Shown here: positions 1 to 5,212 of the stretch, piece after piece
Layout: each line of letters begins with the position of its first letter
Position numbering within the stretch: the stretch's first letter is position 1
From: J054 sp051008735
Lineage (GTDB): Bacteria > Pseudomonadota > Gammaproteobacteria > Steroidobacterales > GCA-2729495
Reading direction: 5' to 3'
NCBI GenBank assembly: GCA_051008735.1
Contig: JBPCXH010000233.1
Span: 1 to 5,212 of the forward strand
DNA: 5,212 nucleotides
Program-made: the position numbers and the translations under genes
Notes under the pieces: model-generated
The model's database searches: none
Told to the model about the DNA's origin: nothing
What the model saw: only the letters and a program-made list of their open reading frames with translations

Positions 1-170
1 CGCTCTTCCGGGGCATTATCAATCTGATCGAAGGCCTTCGACTCACCGCCGTGCTTGTCACCCATGACTTTCGTCAGAGCCGCCGTCAGCGTCGTCTTGC
101 CATGGTCAACGTGGCCAATAGTTCCCACATTCACGTGGGGCTTGGTACGTTCGAATTTTTCCTTCGACAT
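1..170 (-). CDS. tuf: Elongation factor Tu, N-terminal part (runs off the left edge)
   Basis: EF-Tu is the GTPase that brings aminoacyl-tRNA to the ribosomal A site in the cytoplasm. Only the first 56 complete codons are in the window. They begin MSKEKFERTKPHVNVGTIGH and include the P-loop GHVDHGKT (residues 19-26, with Lys25 and Thr26 contacting the phosphates and Mg). The stretch FDQIDNAPEE at 47-56 leads into switch I. These match bacterial EF-Tu almost residue for residue, so the family call is certain. The ATG is preceded by a good Shine-Dalgarno sequence. The gene lies 34 nt downstream of tRNA-Thr(GGU) in the same direction, the position of tufB in E. coli, so it is probably co-transcribed with the tRNAs. 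Many gammaproteobacteria carry a second tuf copy elsewhere; whether this genome does cannot be seen here. Confidence 0.98.
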   Translation of the reverse strand, partial: MSKEKFERTKPHVNVGTIGHVDHGKTTLTAALTKVMGDKHGGESKAFDQIDNAPEE

Positions 171-174
171 CGGT

Positions 175-180
175 CTCTCC
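175..180 (-). promoter_or_regulatory. Ribosome binding site of tuf
   Basis: The minus strand reads GGAGAG here, with the GGAG core ending 6 nt before the ATG at 170. It is the strongest Shine-Dalgarno match in the window, fitting a very highly expressed protein, and it fixes the tuf start codon. Confidence 0.8.
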
Positions 181-204
181 AGACACTCGATCTAAACTGT
201 TATA

Positions 205-280
<76 letters not shown>

Positions 281-353
281 CGTAATTCTCAGACCAGGCT
301 CGGTTCGTTCACTATTCAACTCTCGCCGCGGCTTTACCGAAACTGCCCTCAAC

Positions 354-427
354 TGGAGCGGGTGATGGGAATCGAACCCACATCATCAGCTTGGAAGGCT
401 GAGGTTCTACCGTTGAACTACACCCGC
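354..427 (-). tRNA. glyT: tRNA-Gly, anticodon UCC
   Basis: A 74-nt cloverleaf. The acceptor stem is GCGGGTG/CACCCGC, with U73 (normal for bacterial tRNA-Gly) and an encoded CCA. The anticodon stem is TCAGC/GCTGA with loop CTTCCAA. The anticodon UCC (complement at 393-395) reads GGA and GGG. The T-arm contains GGTTCGATTCC. It sits between tRNA-Tyr and tRNA-Thr(GGU), as glyT does in E. coli. Confidence 0.97.
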
Positions 428-484
428 ATTCGGCCAGTTCATTGCCGCCGTCCCTGACTTTGGCGAACCACTTATTAAAATCAT

Positions 485-502
485 TCAGTCATCCATGACT
501 GA
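485..502. repeat. Perfect inverted repeat in the tRNA-Tyr/tRNA-Gly spacer
   Basis: Arms TCAGTCAT and ATGACTGA (8 bp) flank a central CC. In RNA from the minus strand this would fold into a short hairpin, followed four nt later by a short U-run (ATGATTTT). It may be a processing hairpin, a weak attenuator or a protein-binding palindrome. The stem is AT-rich and the U-run is short and displaced, so I do not call it a terminator. Confidence 0.5.
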
Positions 503-520
503 CGAGATCCAGCTTACTAA

Positions 521-543
521 TTCATGCCGTCAATCAGCATGAA
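521..543. repeat. Second inverted repeat in the tRNA-Tyr/tRNA-Gly spacer
   Basis: Arms TTCATGC (521-527) and GCATGAA (537-543) pair perfectly over 7 bp with a 9-nt loop. It lies 18 nt from the 485-502 palindrome, so the precursor RNA between tRNA-Tyr and tRNA-Gly could form two successive hairpins. No U-run follows it on the minus strand. Confidence 0.4.
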
Positions 544-575
544 AGCTGCGGTCCCATTGCGCTTCACCATCTATT

Positions 576-660
576 TGGTGGAGGGGGCAGGATTCGAACC
601 TGCGAAGGCTAAGCCAGCAGATTTACAGTCTGCCCCCGTTGACCGCTTGGGTACCCCTCC
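576..660 (-). tRNA. tyrU: tRNA-Tyr, anticodon GUA
   Basis: An 85-nt class II tRNA with the long variable arm expected of bacterial tRNA-Tyr. The acceptor stem is GGAGGGG/CCCCTCC, with A73 and an encoded CCA. The anticodon stem is GCAGA/TCTGC with loop CTGTAAA. The anticodon GUA (complement at 624-626) reads UAU and UAC. The T-arm is GCAGGTTCGAATCCTGC. Length and anticodon arm match E. coli tRNA-Tyr, and its place as second in the cluster matches tyrU. Confidence 0.97.
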
Positions 661-676
661 GTCGACCAAGCCGGTA

Positions 677-705
677 ATTTTCTGATTCGTAGGCTTGCGT
701 GTCAA
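677..705 (-). promoter_or_regulatory. Possible internal promoter ahead of tRNA-Tyr
   Basis: The minus strand carries a consensus -35 TTGACA (705-700), a 17-nt spacer and a weak -10 GAAAAT (682-677, four of six consensus bases). A start near 670 would give a leader of about 10 nt before tRNA-Tyr at 660. A perfect dyad (706-725) abuts the upstream side of the -35. This is only sequence resemblance, and the -10 is poor. Confidence 0.35.
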
Positions 706-725
706 CAGCTAAAGCGAATTAGCTG
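706..725. repeat. Inverted repeat abutting the possible tRNA-Tyr promoter
   Basis: Arms CAGCTAA (706-712) and TTAGCTG (719-725) form a 7-bp perfect stem with a 6-nt loop. On the minus strand it ends directly at the TTGACA hexamer. No U-run follows in the direction of transcription. It could be an operator-like site or a processing hairpin in the tRNA-Thr/tRNA-Tyr spacer. Confidence 0.4.
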
Positions 726-786
726 AAAAACCCTCGGTTAACGACTCTGGGGCAATCCCGTGGCAAATCGCTGGCACCCGGGAATT

Positions 787-859
787 TGCCGGAAGAGGGA
801 ATTGAACCCCCAACCTACCGCTTACAAAGCGGTTGCTCTACCAATTGAGCTATTCCGGC
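787..859 (-). tRNA. thrU: tRNA-Thr, anticodon UGU (no encoded CCA)
   Basis: A 73-nt cloverleaf. The acceptor stem is GCCGGAA/TTCCGGC, D-arm AGCTCAATTGGTAGAGC, anticodon stem ACCGC/GCGGT with loop TTTGTAA, and T-arm GGGGG/CCCTC with one G-U pair. The anticodon UGU (complement at 824-826) reads ACA and, by wobble, other ACN codons. The threonine identity pairs G1-C72 and C2-G71 are present, with discriminator A73. The three bases after A73 are AAT, not CCA, so the mature end must come from the CCA-adding nucleotidyltransferase. The other three tRNAs of the cluster encode CCA. First in the cluster, as thrU in E. coli. Confidence 0.96.
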
Positions 860-872
860 GCTGCGGCCGCCG

Positions 873-901
873 ATTCTAGGGGATCGCCGGGCTCCTTGCT
901 A
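873..901 (-). promoter_or_regulatory. Likely promoter of the tRNA-tuf operon
   Basis: The minus strand has a -10 TAGAAT (878-873, five of six consensus bases). Seventeen nt upstream is a weak -35, TAGCAA (901-896), whose first three bases are the TAG stop codon of the SPOR gene. The expected start is about 7 nt before the mature tRNA-Thr 5' end at 859. The bases after the -10 are almost all G or C (CGGCGGCCGC), the GC-rich discriminator known from stringently controlled stable-RNA promoters. The gap between the SPOR gene and the first tRNA is only 39 nt, with no terminator, so read-through from the upstream operon is also possible. Confidence 0.5.
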
Positions 902-1540
902 TCCGCCGGGACAGGCTGCCGGCTCGCTGCGCAGGATGCGATCGCCACCGGGGGCCAGTTCCTGGAGGCCCGGGACGGCGCCATTCGTAGCCGGCAGCAC
1001 CAGCCAGTGCTCTTCCCCAGCCCGGACGCGGTCAGTGGTATCCACCGTGAAGCCAGCCCCCCGGGCGAGCCGGGCAACCCGCTCGGCGCGGGCCCGCTCC
1101 CGAAATACCCCCAGGGAAATCTTGTAGCCGGGGCTGTCCTGCACCACATAGGCGTCCTGGACGCCCGCCGCTACTAAGGCTTCCCGCGCCTTTACAGCTG
1201 CCTGCCGGCCCTGCAGGCCTGGCACCTGAACCCAGTGACCGACCCAAACCTCGGCTGCCTCAACCTGGCTGGACGGAGCCAAACCGCGGGCCCGGAGGAC
1301 CGCCGCGCCATCTGCCGCTGCCTCGGCATCGGTAAATGGTCCAATCCGGACACAGGCAGCTGATCCGGAATAGGCCGCAACGGCCTGCCCGGAGTCTATG
1401 GTCGATTTCAGCAAGACCAGCTCAGGCTCCCGCACCGCCTGCAGGGCCAGGGCGTCGGCGGCCGGCGGCGGCACAATCCAGCGCTGCCAGGCAAGGACCA
1501 GCAGGTTGGCAAGCACCAGCAATAAGATCAGGTTACGCAT
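899..1540 (-). CDS. SPOR-domain-like membrane-anchored protein
   Basis: This 213-aa protein has an N-terminal hydrophobic segment at residues 3-19 (NLILLLVLANLLVLAWQ). It looks like an uncleaved single-span anchor, with the rest expected in the periplasm. Residues about 62-170 resemble a SPOR region: CVRIGPF (63-69) followed by an Ala-rich helix, WVQVPG (103-108), GVQDAYVV (126-133), then ISLGVF (141-146), a helix and GAGFTVD. SPOR domains bind peptidoglycan stripped of stem peptides, often at the division site. That role is inferred here from the family only. The residue pattern and the place downstream of coaX and upstream of the tRNA-tuf cluster agree with the small SPOR protein I recall at this locus in Pseudomonas. 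The ATG at 1540 was chosen because it begins the anchor directly and lies 2 nt after the coaX stop (TGAGCATG). The reading frame stays open upstream to 1756 but only inside coaX. The Shine-Dalgarno is weak (GAG), suggesting coupling to coaX. Confidence 0.75.
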   Translation of the reverse strand: MRNLILLLVLANLLVLAWQRWIVPPPAADALALQAVREPELVLLKSTIDSGQAVAAYSGSAACVRIGPFTDAEAAADGAAVLRARGLAPSSQVEAAEVWVGHWVQVPGLQGRQAAVKAREALVAAGVQDAYVVQDSPGYKISLGVFRERARAERVARLARGAGFTVDTTDRVRAGEEHWLVLPATNGAVPGLQELAPGGDRILRSEPAACPGG

Positions 1541-1542
1541 GC

Positions 1543-2277
1543 TCAGTTCTCGGCGGCGCCGGCCCGCCAGGTCACTGCCAGCCCCTCGAGCACGAGGCGG
1601 GGCAAAAACTCGCCGCCGGTGAGCCCAGCCAGGGACTCGCCGCGTCCGCCGGTTAGCAGCAACTGAGCTTGCCGGGGCAGAAAGCCGCGGGCCCGGTCCA
1701 CCAGGCCAGCCGTCGCCAGTCGGGCACCGTCGCGAATGGCCAGGCCCGTGCTGCAAGCCGGCGCCGGCCGCGAGTCTGCAACAGCGCGCTCGCGCAGCCT
1801 GGCCAGATCACCCGTGGCCGTCAGCAGGCTGTCAGACATCAGATCCAGACCGGGAACGATAAAGCCGCCCAGGTGCTGGCCATCAGCCGCTATCAGGTCG
1901 ACGGTTGTGGCCGTGCCCGCATCGACAACGCACAATGCGCCGGCATGCCGCTCATAGGCAGCCACCAGCGCCAGCCAGCGATCCACGCCCAGCTGGGCAG
2001 GCTCGGTATAAGCATTTCGAACGGGACCCAGGACAGCCGGGGTTCTGGCCAGGACCAGCGGACAGCTCCAGCGCGAGCGCACAGCTGATGCCAGGGACTC
2101 TGTGACCTGAGGACCGGCCACATTGGCCGCATAGACCTGGGATGGATTGACCGGGATGTCGGCGGGTAACAATTCAGCCCCGCCGGCGTGAGCCCGTTCG
2201 CCCGACAGACCCAGTCCGCTATCAGCCAGCACCGCCCACTTGGTCCGGCTATTGCCGATATCCAGTAGCAAGATCAT
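1543..2277 (-). CDS. coaX: Type III pantothenate kinase
   Basis: CoaX phosphorylates pantothenate to 4'-phosphopantothenate, the first committed step of coenzyme A synthesis, in the cytoplasm. Type III enzymes are not inhibited by CoA and need a monovalent cation, as known for the family. The 244-aa length is normal. Visible motifs are the N-terminal phosphate loop DIGNSRTKW (6-14), GVDRW (97-101), DAGTATT (119-125, including the conserved acidic residue Asp119 of the ASKHA fold) and GGFIVPG (137-143). TGGRG lies near the C-terminus (209-213). The ATG lies within the birA stop (ATGA, 4-nt overlap) and has a good Shine-Dalgarno inside the birA end. The birA-coaX pair is common in proteobacteria, and in Neisseria the two are one fused protein. 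No sign of truncation. Confidence 0.96.
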   Translation of the reverse strand: MILLLDIGNSRTKWAVLADSGLGLSGERAHAGGAELLPADIPVNPSQVYAANVAGPQVTESLASAVRSRWSCPLVLARTPAVLGPVRNAYTEPAQLGVDRWLALVAAYERHAGALCVVDAGTATTVDLIAADGQHLGGFIVPGLDLMSDSLLTATGDLARLRERAVADSRPAPACSTGLAIRDGARLATAGLVDRARGFLPRQAQLLLTGGRGESLAGLTGGEFLPRLVLEGLAVTWRAGAAEN

Positions 2278-3263
2278 GCCTGGGTCCTCACCGTGACTTC
2301 GCCGGACATCACCGCCTGCAATTGACCATCACGCTCGACCAGCAAGGCCCCGTCTGCGCCAATACCCCGGGCCCGGCCCTGCCAGGCATCTGCGCCCACC
2401 TGAACCCGGACCAGCTCTCCGTGCAAAACGTCCAGTTCCCGCCAACGATCAGCGAAGGACCCGAAACCGTCGGCCTGGTAACGGGCCAATGCGCCCGTCA
2501 GGCCATTGATAAGACTCGCGGCCACTTCATTGCGTGACACGGACGCCTCACAAAGGCCGGCCAGCGCAACGGGCACCAGTGCATCAGCAGAATTCAGGGC
2601 TGTCTCCAGCGCCGCATGCGGGTACACATTAATACCGATTCCAGCCACCACATGCATCGGCCCATCAGCCTCGCCTGCGACGTCCAGCAGCAATCCGCCG
2701 AGCTTGCGCCCGCCGGCAACCAGATCATTTGGCCACTTCAGCCGCACGCCCGCGGCACCCACCGCCGATAAGGCCTGTTCTGCCGCGACACCCAGGGCAA
2801 GACTCAAGCCCGCAACCCCACCCGGGGCCCCGTCCAGAGTCCAGCCCAGGGACAGGCAAATACCGCTGCCAAATGGCGACACCCAGTCACGACCCCGCCG
2901 ACCCCTTCCAGCCGTCTGGAACTCGGCCAGAGCGACCTGCACCTTGCCTGCCGGCGGCGCCCGCTTTGCCACCAGATAACGGCTGGTTGATGCCATCACC
3001 GGGGCCAGCTCGAAGCCAGCGATTCGCGCCTGGCAGTCTGGCGTTAGCGCCGTCCTGATTTTGGCCGCGTCGAGGAGCTCCAGAGGGGGACTTAACTGAT
3101 AGCCACGCCCACGCATGGCTGAAACCGTGAGGCCCAGCTCCGGCATAGCCTGAAGCTGTTTCCAGACGGCGGCGCGTGAACAACCCAGGCTGGCAGCCAG
3201 TTCCGGACCTGCATGAACCTGGCCGTCAGCCAGTAACCGTATCAACGCCAGGGAGCTAGCCAT
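2274..3263 (-). CDS. birA: Biotin-protein ligase / biotin operon repressor
   Basis: BirA makes biotinyl-5'-AMP and transfers biotin to the lysine of the acetyl-CoA carboxylase carrier AccB. Forms with an N-terminal DNA-binding domain also repress the biotin genes. This 329-aa protein has that domain: the winged helix-turn-helix covers residues about 5-58, with recognition-helix sequence LGCSRAAVWKQL (26-37) and wing RGRGYQL (51-57). The catalytic domain carries the biotinyl-AMP loop GRGRRGR (119-125), KWPND (176-180) and GRKLGGLL (185-192). Its Lys187 corresponds to catalytic Lys183 of E. coli BirA with the same offset of four as the other motifs. The C-terminal SH3-like domain spans about 283-326. 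Length is close to that of E. coli BirA (321). The ATG follows the plsY stop by 4 nt (TGACTCCATG) without a clear Shine-Dalgarno, which suggests translational coupling. No biotin gene or bio operator lies in the window, so any repressor targets are elsewhere. Confidence 0.97.
   Translation of the reverse strand: MASSLALIRLLADGQVHAGPELAASLGCSRAAVWKQLQAMPELGLTVSAMRGRGYQLSPPLELLDAAKIRTALTPDCQARIAGFELAPVMASTSRYLVAKRAPPAGKVQVALAEFQTAGRGRRGRDWVSPFGSGICLSLGWTLDGAPGGVAGLSLALGVAAEQALSAVGAAGVRLKWPNDLVAGGRKLGGLLLDVAGEADGPMHVVAGIGINVYPHAALETALNSADALVPVALAGLCEASVSRNEVAASLINGLTGALARYQADGFGSFADRWRELDVLHGELVRVQVGADAWQGRARGIGADGALLVERDGQLQAVMSGEVTVRTQA
2285..2289 (-). promoter_or_regulatory. Ribosome binding site of coaX
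   Basis: The minus strand reads GAGGA within the last codons of birA, 7 nt before the coaX ATG. It supports initiation at the ATG that overlaps the birA TGA rather than at a later start. Confidence 0.65.
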
Positions 3264-3267
3264 GGAG

Positions 3268-3906
3268 TCAGCGCGAGCGTCTCAACAGCATGGCCTTCTC
3301 CATTCGATTCTCCTCGCCCCGAAGAATGCGGCGAATGTTGGAACGATGAGTGAACAGAACAAATACGGCCAGCAATACCAGGAAAAGCATCAAGGGACCG
3401 GAACCCACTGTCAGCAAGCAGACTATCGGCAGGCTGACAGCCGCCGCCATAGTTGCCAGACCCACCATCCCGCTGAGCACCAATGTCCCGCCCCAGAACA
3501 GACCCGCGACCAGCAGCATGGATGGCGATACTGCGAGCAAGGCGCCGACGGCGGTCGCTGCACCCTTGCCACCGTGAAAATTGAACCAGACGGGATAGCA
3601 GTGCCCGAAAACCGCTGCCCCGGCGCAGGCCAGCAATAACCACTCACGCGAGACGGCAGGATCCAAACCGACCCCGGGGATAACCAGACCGGGCAGCAAC
3701 CACGGCGCGACAAAACCCTTGCCCACGTCAATGCCCATCACTAACACGGCAAACAGCCAGCCCTGCGTGCGCAGTGCATTGGTACCGCCCGCATTGCCAC
3801 TGCCCTGGGTGCGGATATCAATGCCTTTAAGCCACCCCAGCAGCAGGCTGCCATTCACGGCACCCAGCAGATAACTGGCCAGCACTTTCAGTCCAAGTTC
3901 CAGCAT
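3268..3906 (-). CDS. plsY: Acyl-phosphate:glycerol-3-phosphate acyltransferase PlsY
   Basis: PlsY is an inner-membrane enzyme. It moves an acyl group from acyl-phosphate (made by PlsX) to sn-glycerol-3-phosphate, giving lysophosphatidic acid, the first step of phospholipid synthesis. The 212-aa protein is largely hydrophobic. Membrane segments are visible at about 4-26, 50-75, 86-106, 120-140, 143-166 and 168-186. The family's signature loops are present: GSGNAGGTN (35-43, with Ser36), DVGKG (60-64), GHCYPVWFNFHGGKGAAT (101-118, glycine-rich phosphate-binding loop) and HRSNIRRILRGEEN (187-200). The start has only a modest Shine-Dalgarno (GGA, 6 nt before the ATG). The gene begins 55 nt after the peptidase stop and ends 4 nt before birA. 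In many proteobacteria plsY lies near tsaD and folB instead. Here it heads the birA-coaX operon. Confidence 0.96.
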   Translation of the reverse strand: MLELGLKVLASYLLGAVNGSLLLGWLKGIDIRTQGSGNAGGTNALRTQGWLFAVLVMGIDVGKGFVAPWLLPGLVIPGVGLDPAVSREWLLLACAGAAVFGHCYPVWFNFHGGKGAATAVGALLAVSPSMLLVAGLFWGGTLVLSGMVGLATMAAAVSLPIVCLLTVGSGPLMLFLVLLAVFVLFTHRSNIRRILRGEENRMEKAMLLRRSR

Positions 3907-3932
3907 GTTTTATCCGACCGTGCGACCCGGCA

Positions 3933-3941
3933 ATTCTAGCA
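3933..3941 (-). promoter_or_regulatory. Possible extended -10 promoter of the plsY operon
   Basis: In the 55-nt gap between the peptidase stop and plsY, the minus strand reads TGCTAGAAT. This is an extended -10 (TGn) joined to the same TAGAAT hexamer found ahead of the tRNA cluster. A start near 926 bases into the third kilobase (about 3926) would leave a leader of roughly 20 nt. No recognisable -35 is present, as is common for extended -10 promoters. The element lies in the loop of a CCCGG/CCGGG inverted repeat (about 3927-3947). Confidence 0.35.
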
Positions 3942-3961
3942 CCGGGCCCTGACCGCCTTGC

Positions 3962-5212
3962 CTATTCGCCCAGCCAGGCGACCCGTCGGGCCAGGGTACC
4001 GGCATCAGCCGTCTCGTCCAGACTGAGGCAAGCTGTATCGCGGGGTGCGCGCGTCGGCCTGATGCTGAATTCGTGCAACTCATCGCGTCGGAAAACATAC
4101 AGCTGCGCCTCTCTGTCCAGGGGCAAACGACGCAGACTGGCGGTCAGGCGAGTCTGATTCACACGCTCTTTGTTCAGGGACAGCAGCTGATCACCTGCTG
4201 ACAAACCGGCCTTGTGGCCGGGCCCGCCAAGATGCACATGCGCCACCATCAGCCGATCAGATTCCTGTCGTGTGCCGATCCCGAGCCAGGCCGGCGGCTG
4301 CTCCTCCGGTCGGCCCGGCTTGCCGCCCGTATCTTTGGGCGACAAGGCCGCACGCAATTCCAGCCGAACGCCAAACTGGGCCAGCAGGATGCCAACGGGC
4401 GGATCGACCGTCGTGCGCAAAGCCTGCTGAAAGAATTCATCCAGCCGCAAGCCGGAGGCCGATTCGGCAACGCGCTCGAACGCACCGTCAGCCAAGCCTT
4501 TGGCGGCCCCGTATTCCTGCCACAAGGCCCGCATGACATCATCGAGAGACACGCGACCCTCGGTGCGCAGACGCAGTTCAAGATCCAGAGTCAGGGCGAC
4601 CATCGCTCCTTTGGTGTAGTAGCTGAGCAACGCGTTCGGCGCATTCTCATCGGGTCGATAAAACTTGATCCAGGCATCGAAGCTGGCCTCTTCGAGCGTC
4701 TGGCGACGCCGGCCCCCGCTTCGATAAACGCGGGTAAAAGATTTGCTGACCATATCCAGATAGCTGTCAGCGCTGATCAAGCCACTGCGCAACAAGGCAA
4801 GGTCATCGTAATAAGAGGTTATTCCCTCGAACAACCACAGCTGGCGAGTGTAATTTTCGCGCTGCAGGTCATAGGGAGCGAACTCTGCAGGCCGCAGGCG
4901 CTTGACGTTCCACAGATGAAAATACTCATGGCTGACCAGGCCAAGAAATTTTCTATAGCCCGCCGTGACTCCTTTTTCACCCGGAATTGGCAGATCCCCA
5001 CGACTGCAAACCAGCGCTGAGGAATCACTGTGCTCCAGTCCGCCGTAACCCTTAGGCAGCACCGTGACCAGAAAATCGTAGGCGGCCATGGGCAGAGGCG
5101 CGCTGAACAAATCGGCATGACAGCTACAGATGGTCGCAACATCCTCAGCGATCCGTTCAAGGTCAATGGCCGGTGCGCCGACAAAATGCAGCCGGTGAGG
5201 CACGCCCGCCAC
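3962..5212 (-). CDS. M61-family (glycyl aminopeptidase-like) zinc peptidase with PDZ domain, C-terminal part
   Basis: The visible 416 residues are the C-terminal part of a zinc metallopeptidase of MEROPS family M61. The reading frame is open to the window edge. The first codon there is a GTG that I take as internal, and roughly a third of the usual ~600 residues (the N-terminal beta domain) would lie outside. Counting from the edge, GGLEHSDS (57-64) is the substrate-binding motif analogous to GAMEN of family M1. HEYFHLWNVKRLRP (95-108) supplies zinc ligands His95 and His99 and catalytic Glu96, and WLFEGITSYYDD (126-137) supplies the third zinc ligand Glu129. All catalytic residues are intact. 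A PDZ domain follows at about 307-385 (AWLGIG, then the GLSAGDQLLSLN loop). The family removes N-terminal residues, glycine and alanine being known substrates. The true substrate here is unknown, and a signal peptide cannot be judged. It is followed 55 nt later by plsY in the same direction. Confidence 0.93.
   Translation of the reverse strand: MAGVPHRLHFVGAPAIDLERIAEDVATICSCHADLFSAPLPMAAYDFLVTVLPKGYGGLEHSDSSALVCSRGDLPIPGEKGVTAGYRKFLGLVSHEYFHLWNVKRLRPAEFAPYDLQRENYTRQLWLFEGITSYYDDLALLRSGLISADSYLDMVSKSFTRVYRSGGRRRQTLEEASFDAWIKFYRPDENAPNALLSYYTKGAMVALTLDLELRLRTEGRVSLDDVMRALWQEYGAAKGLADGAFERVAESASGLRLDEFFQQALRTTVDPPVGILLAQFGVRLELRAALSPKDTGGKPGRPEEQPPAWLGIGTRQESDRLMVAHVHLGGPGHKAGLSAGDQLLSLNKERVNQTRLTASLRRLPLDREAQLYVFRRDELHEFSIRPTRAPRDTACLSLDETADAGTLARRVAWLGE

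Noticed and set aside
728..745. Possible small terminator (AACC-GAG-GGTT then T-run, minus strand) after tRNA-Thr(UGU).
   Set aside because: The stem is only 4 bp with a 3-nt loop and the T-run is partly used in the stem. Too weak for a rho-independent terminator, and the tRNAs downstream argue for read-through.
1541..1756. In-frame upstream extension of the SPOR gene to a start at 1756.
   Set aside because: The extra 72 residues lie wholly inside coaX and look like out-of-frame translation (Arg/Pro/Gly-rich). The start at 1540 begins directly with the membrane anchor and sits 2 nt after the coaX stop.
3242..3643. A 133-codon minus-strand frame overlapping plsY and birA.
   Set aside because: It is a shadow frame of plsY. 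The overlapping plsY frame carries all family motifs and membrane segments.
4214..5020. A 268-codon open frame on the plus strand opposite the M61 peptidase.
   Set aside because: It is antisense to a gene with all catalytic motifs intact, its translation is low-complexity Arg/Gln/Ala-rich without any recognisable domain, and such open antisense frames are expected in GC-rich DNA.

Overview
The window is a stretch of ordinary bacterial chromosome, GC-rich in its coding part, with every gene on the minus strand. Read from right to left, transcription runs: M61-family peptidase (5' end outside the window), plsY, birA, coaX, a small SPOR-domain membrane protein, tRNA-Thr(UGU), tRNA-Tyr(GUA), tRNA-Gly(UCC), tRNA-Thr(GGU), and the first 56 codons of tuf (EF-Tu). 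The tRNA order Thr-Tyr-Gly-Thr followed directly by tuf is the thrU-tyrU-glyT-thrT-tufB arrangement of Escherichia coli. A birA-coaX-SPOR protein block upstream of those tRNAs is the arrangement I recall from Pseudomonas-type genomes. Together these point to a gammaproteobacterium. I cannot name the genus.

Right part (3962-5212): the C-terminal 417 codons of a zinc aminopeptidase of family M61 with a C-terminal PDZ domain, reading in from beyond the window edge. Middle part (1543-3906): plsY, birA and coaX are packed tightly (a 4-nt gap, then a 4-nt ATGA overlap), and the SPOR gene starts 2 nt after coaX. This looks like one translationally coupled operon. PlsY makes lysophosphatidic acid, BirA biotinylates the carrier subunit of acetyl-CoA carboxylase, and CoaX starts coenzyme A synthesis, so the three products all bear on fatty-acid and phospholipid synthesis.

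Left part (1-898): a stable-RNA unit. A promoter candidate with a TAGAAT -10 box and a GC-rich discriminator lies between the SPOR gene stop codon and the first tRNA. Its weak -35 hexamer overlaps the stop codon. The tRNAs are separated by spacers of 126, 148 and 73 nt. These spacers contain a second promoter candidate (consensus TTGACA) and three perfect dyads. The last tRNA is only 34 nt from the tuf start codon.

I see no mobile element, CRISPR array, phage gene, toxin-antitoxin pair, defence gene or other sign of an undescribed system. The points worth a second look are small: one of the four tRNAs lacks an encoded CCA end, one tRNA-Thr has U at the discriminator position, and there are several unannotated promoter and hairpin candidates.
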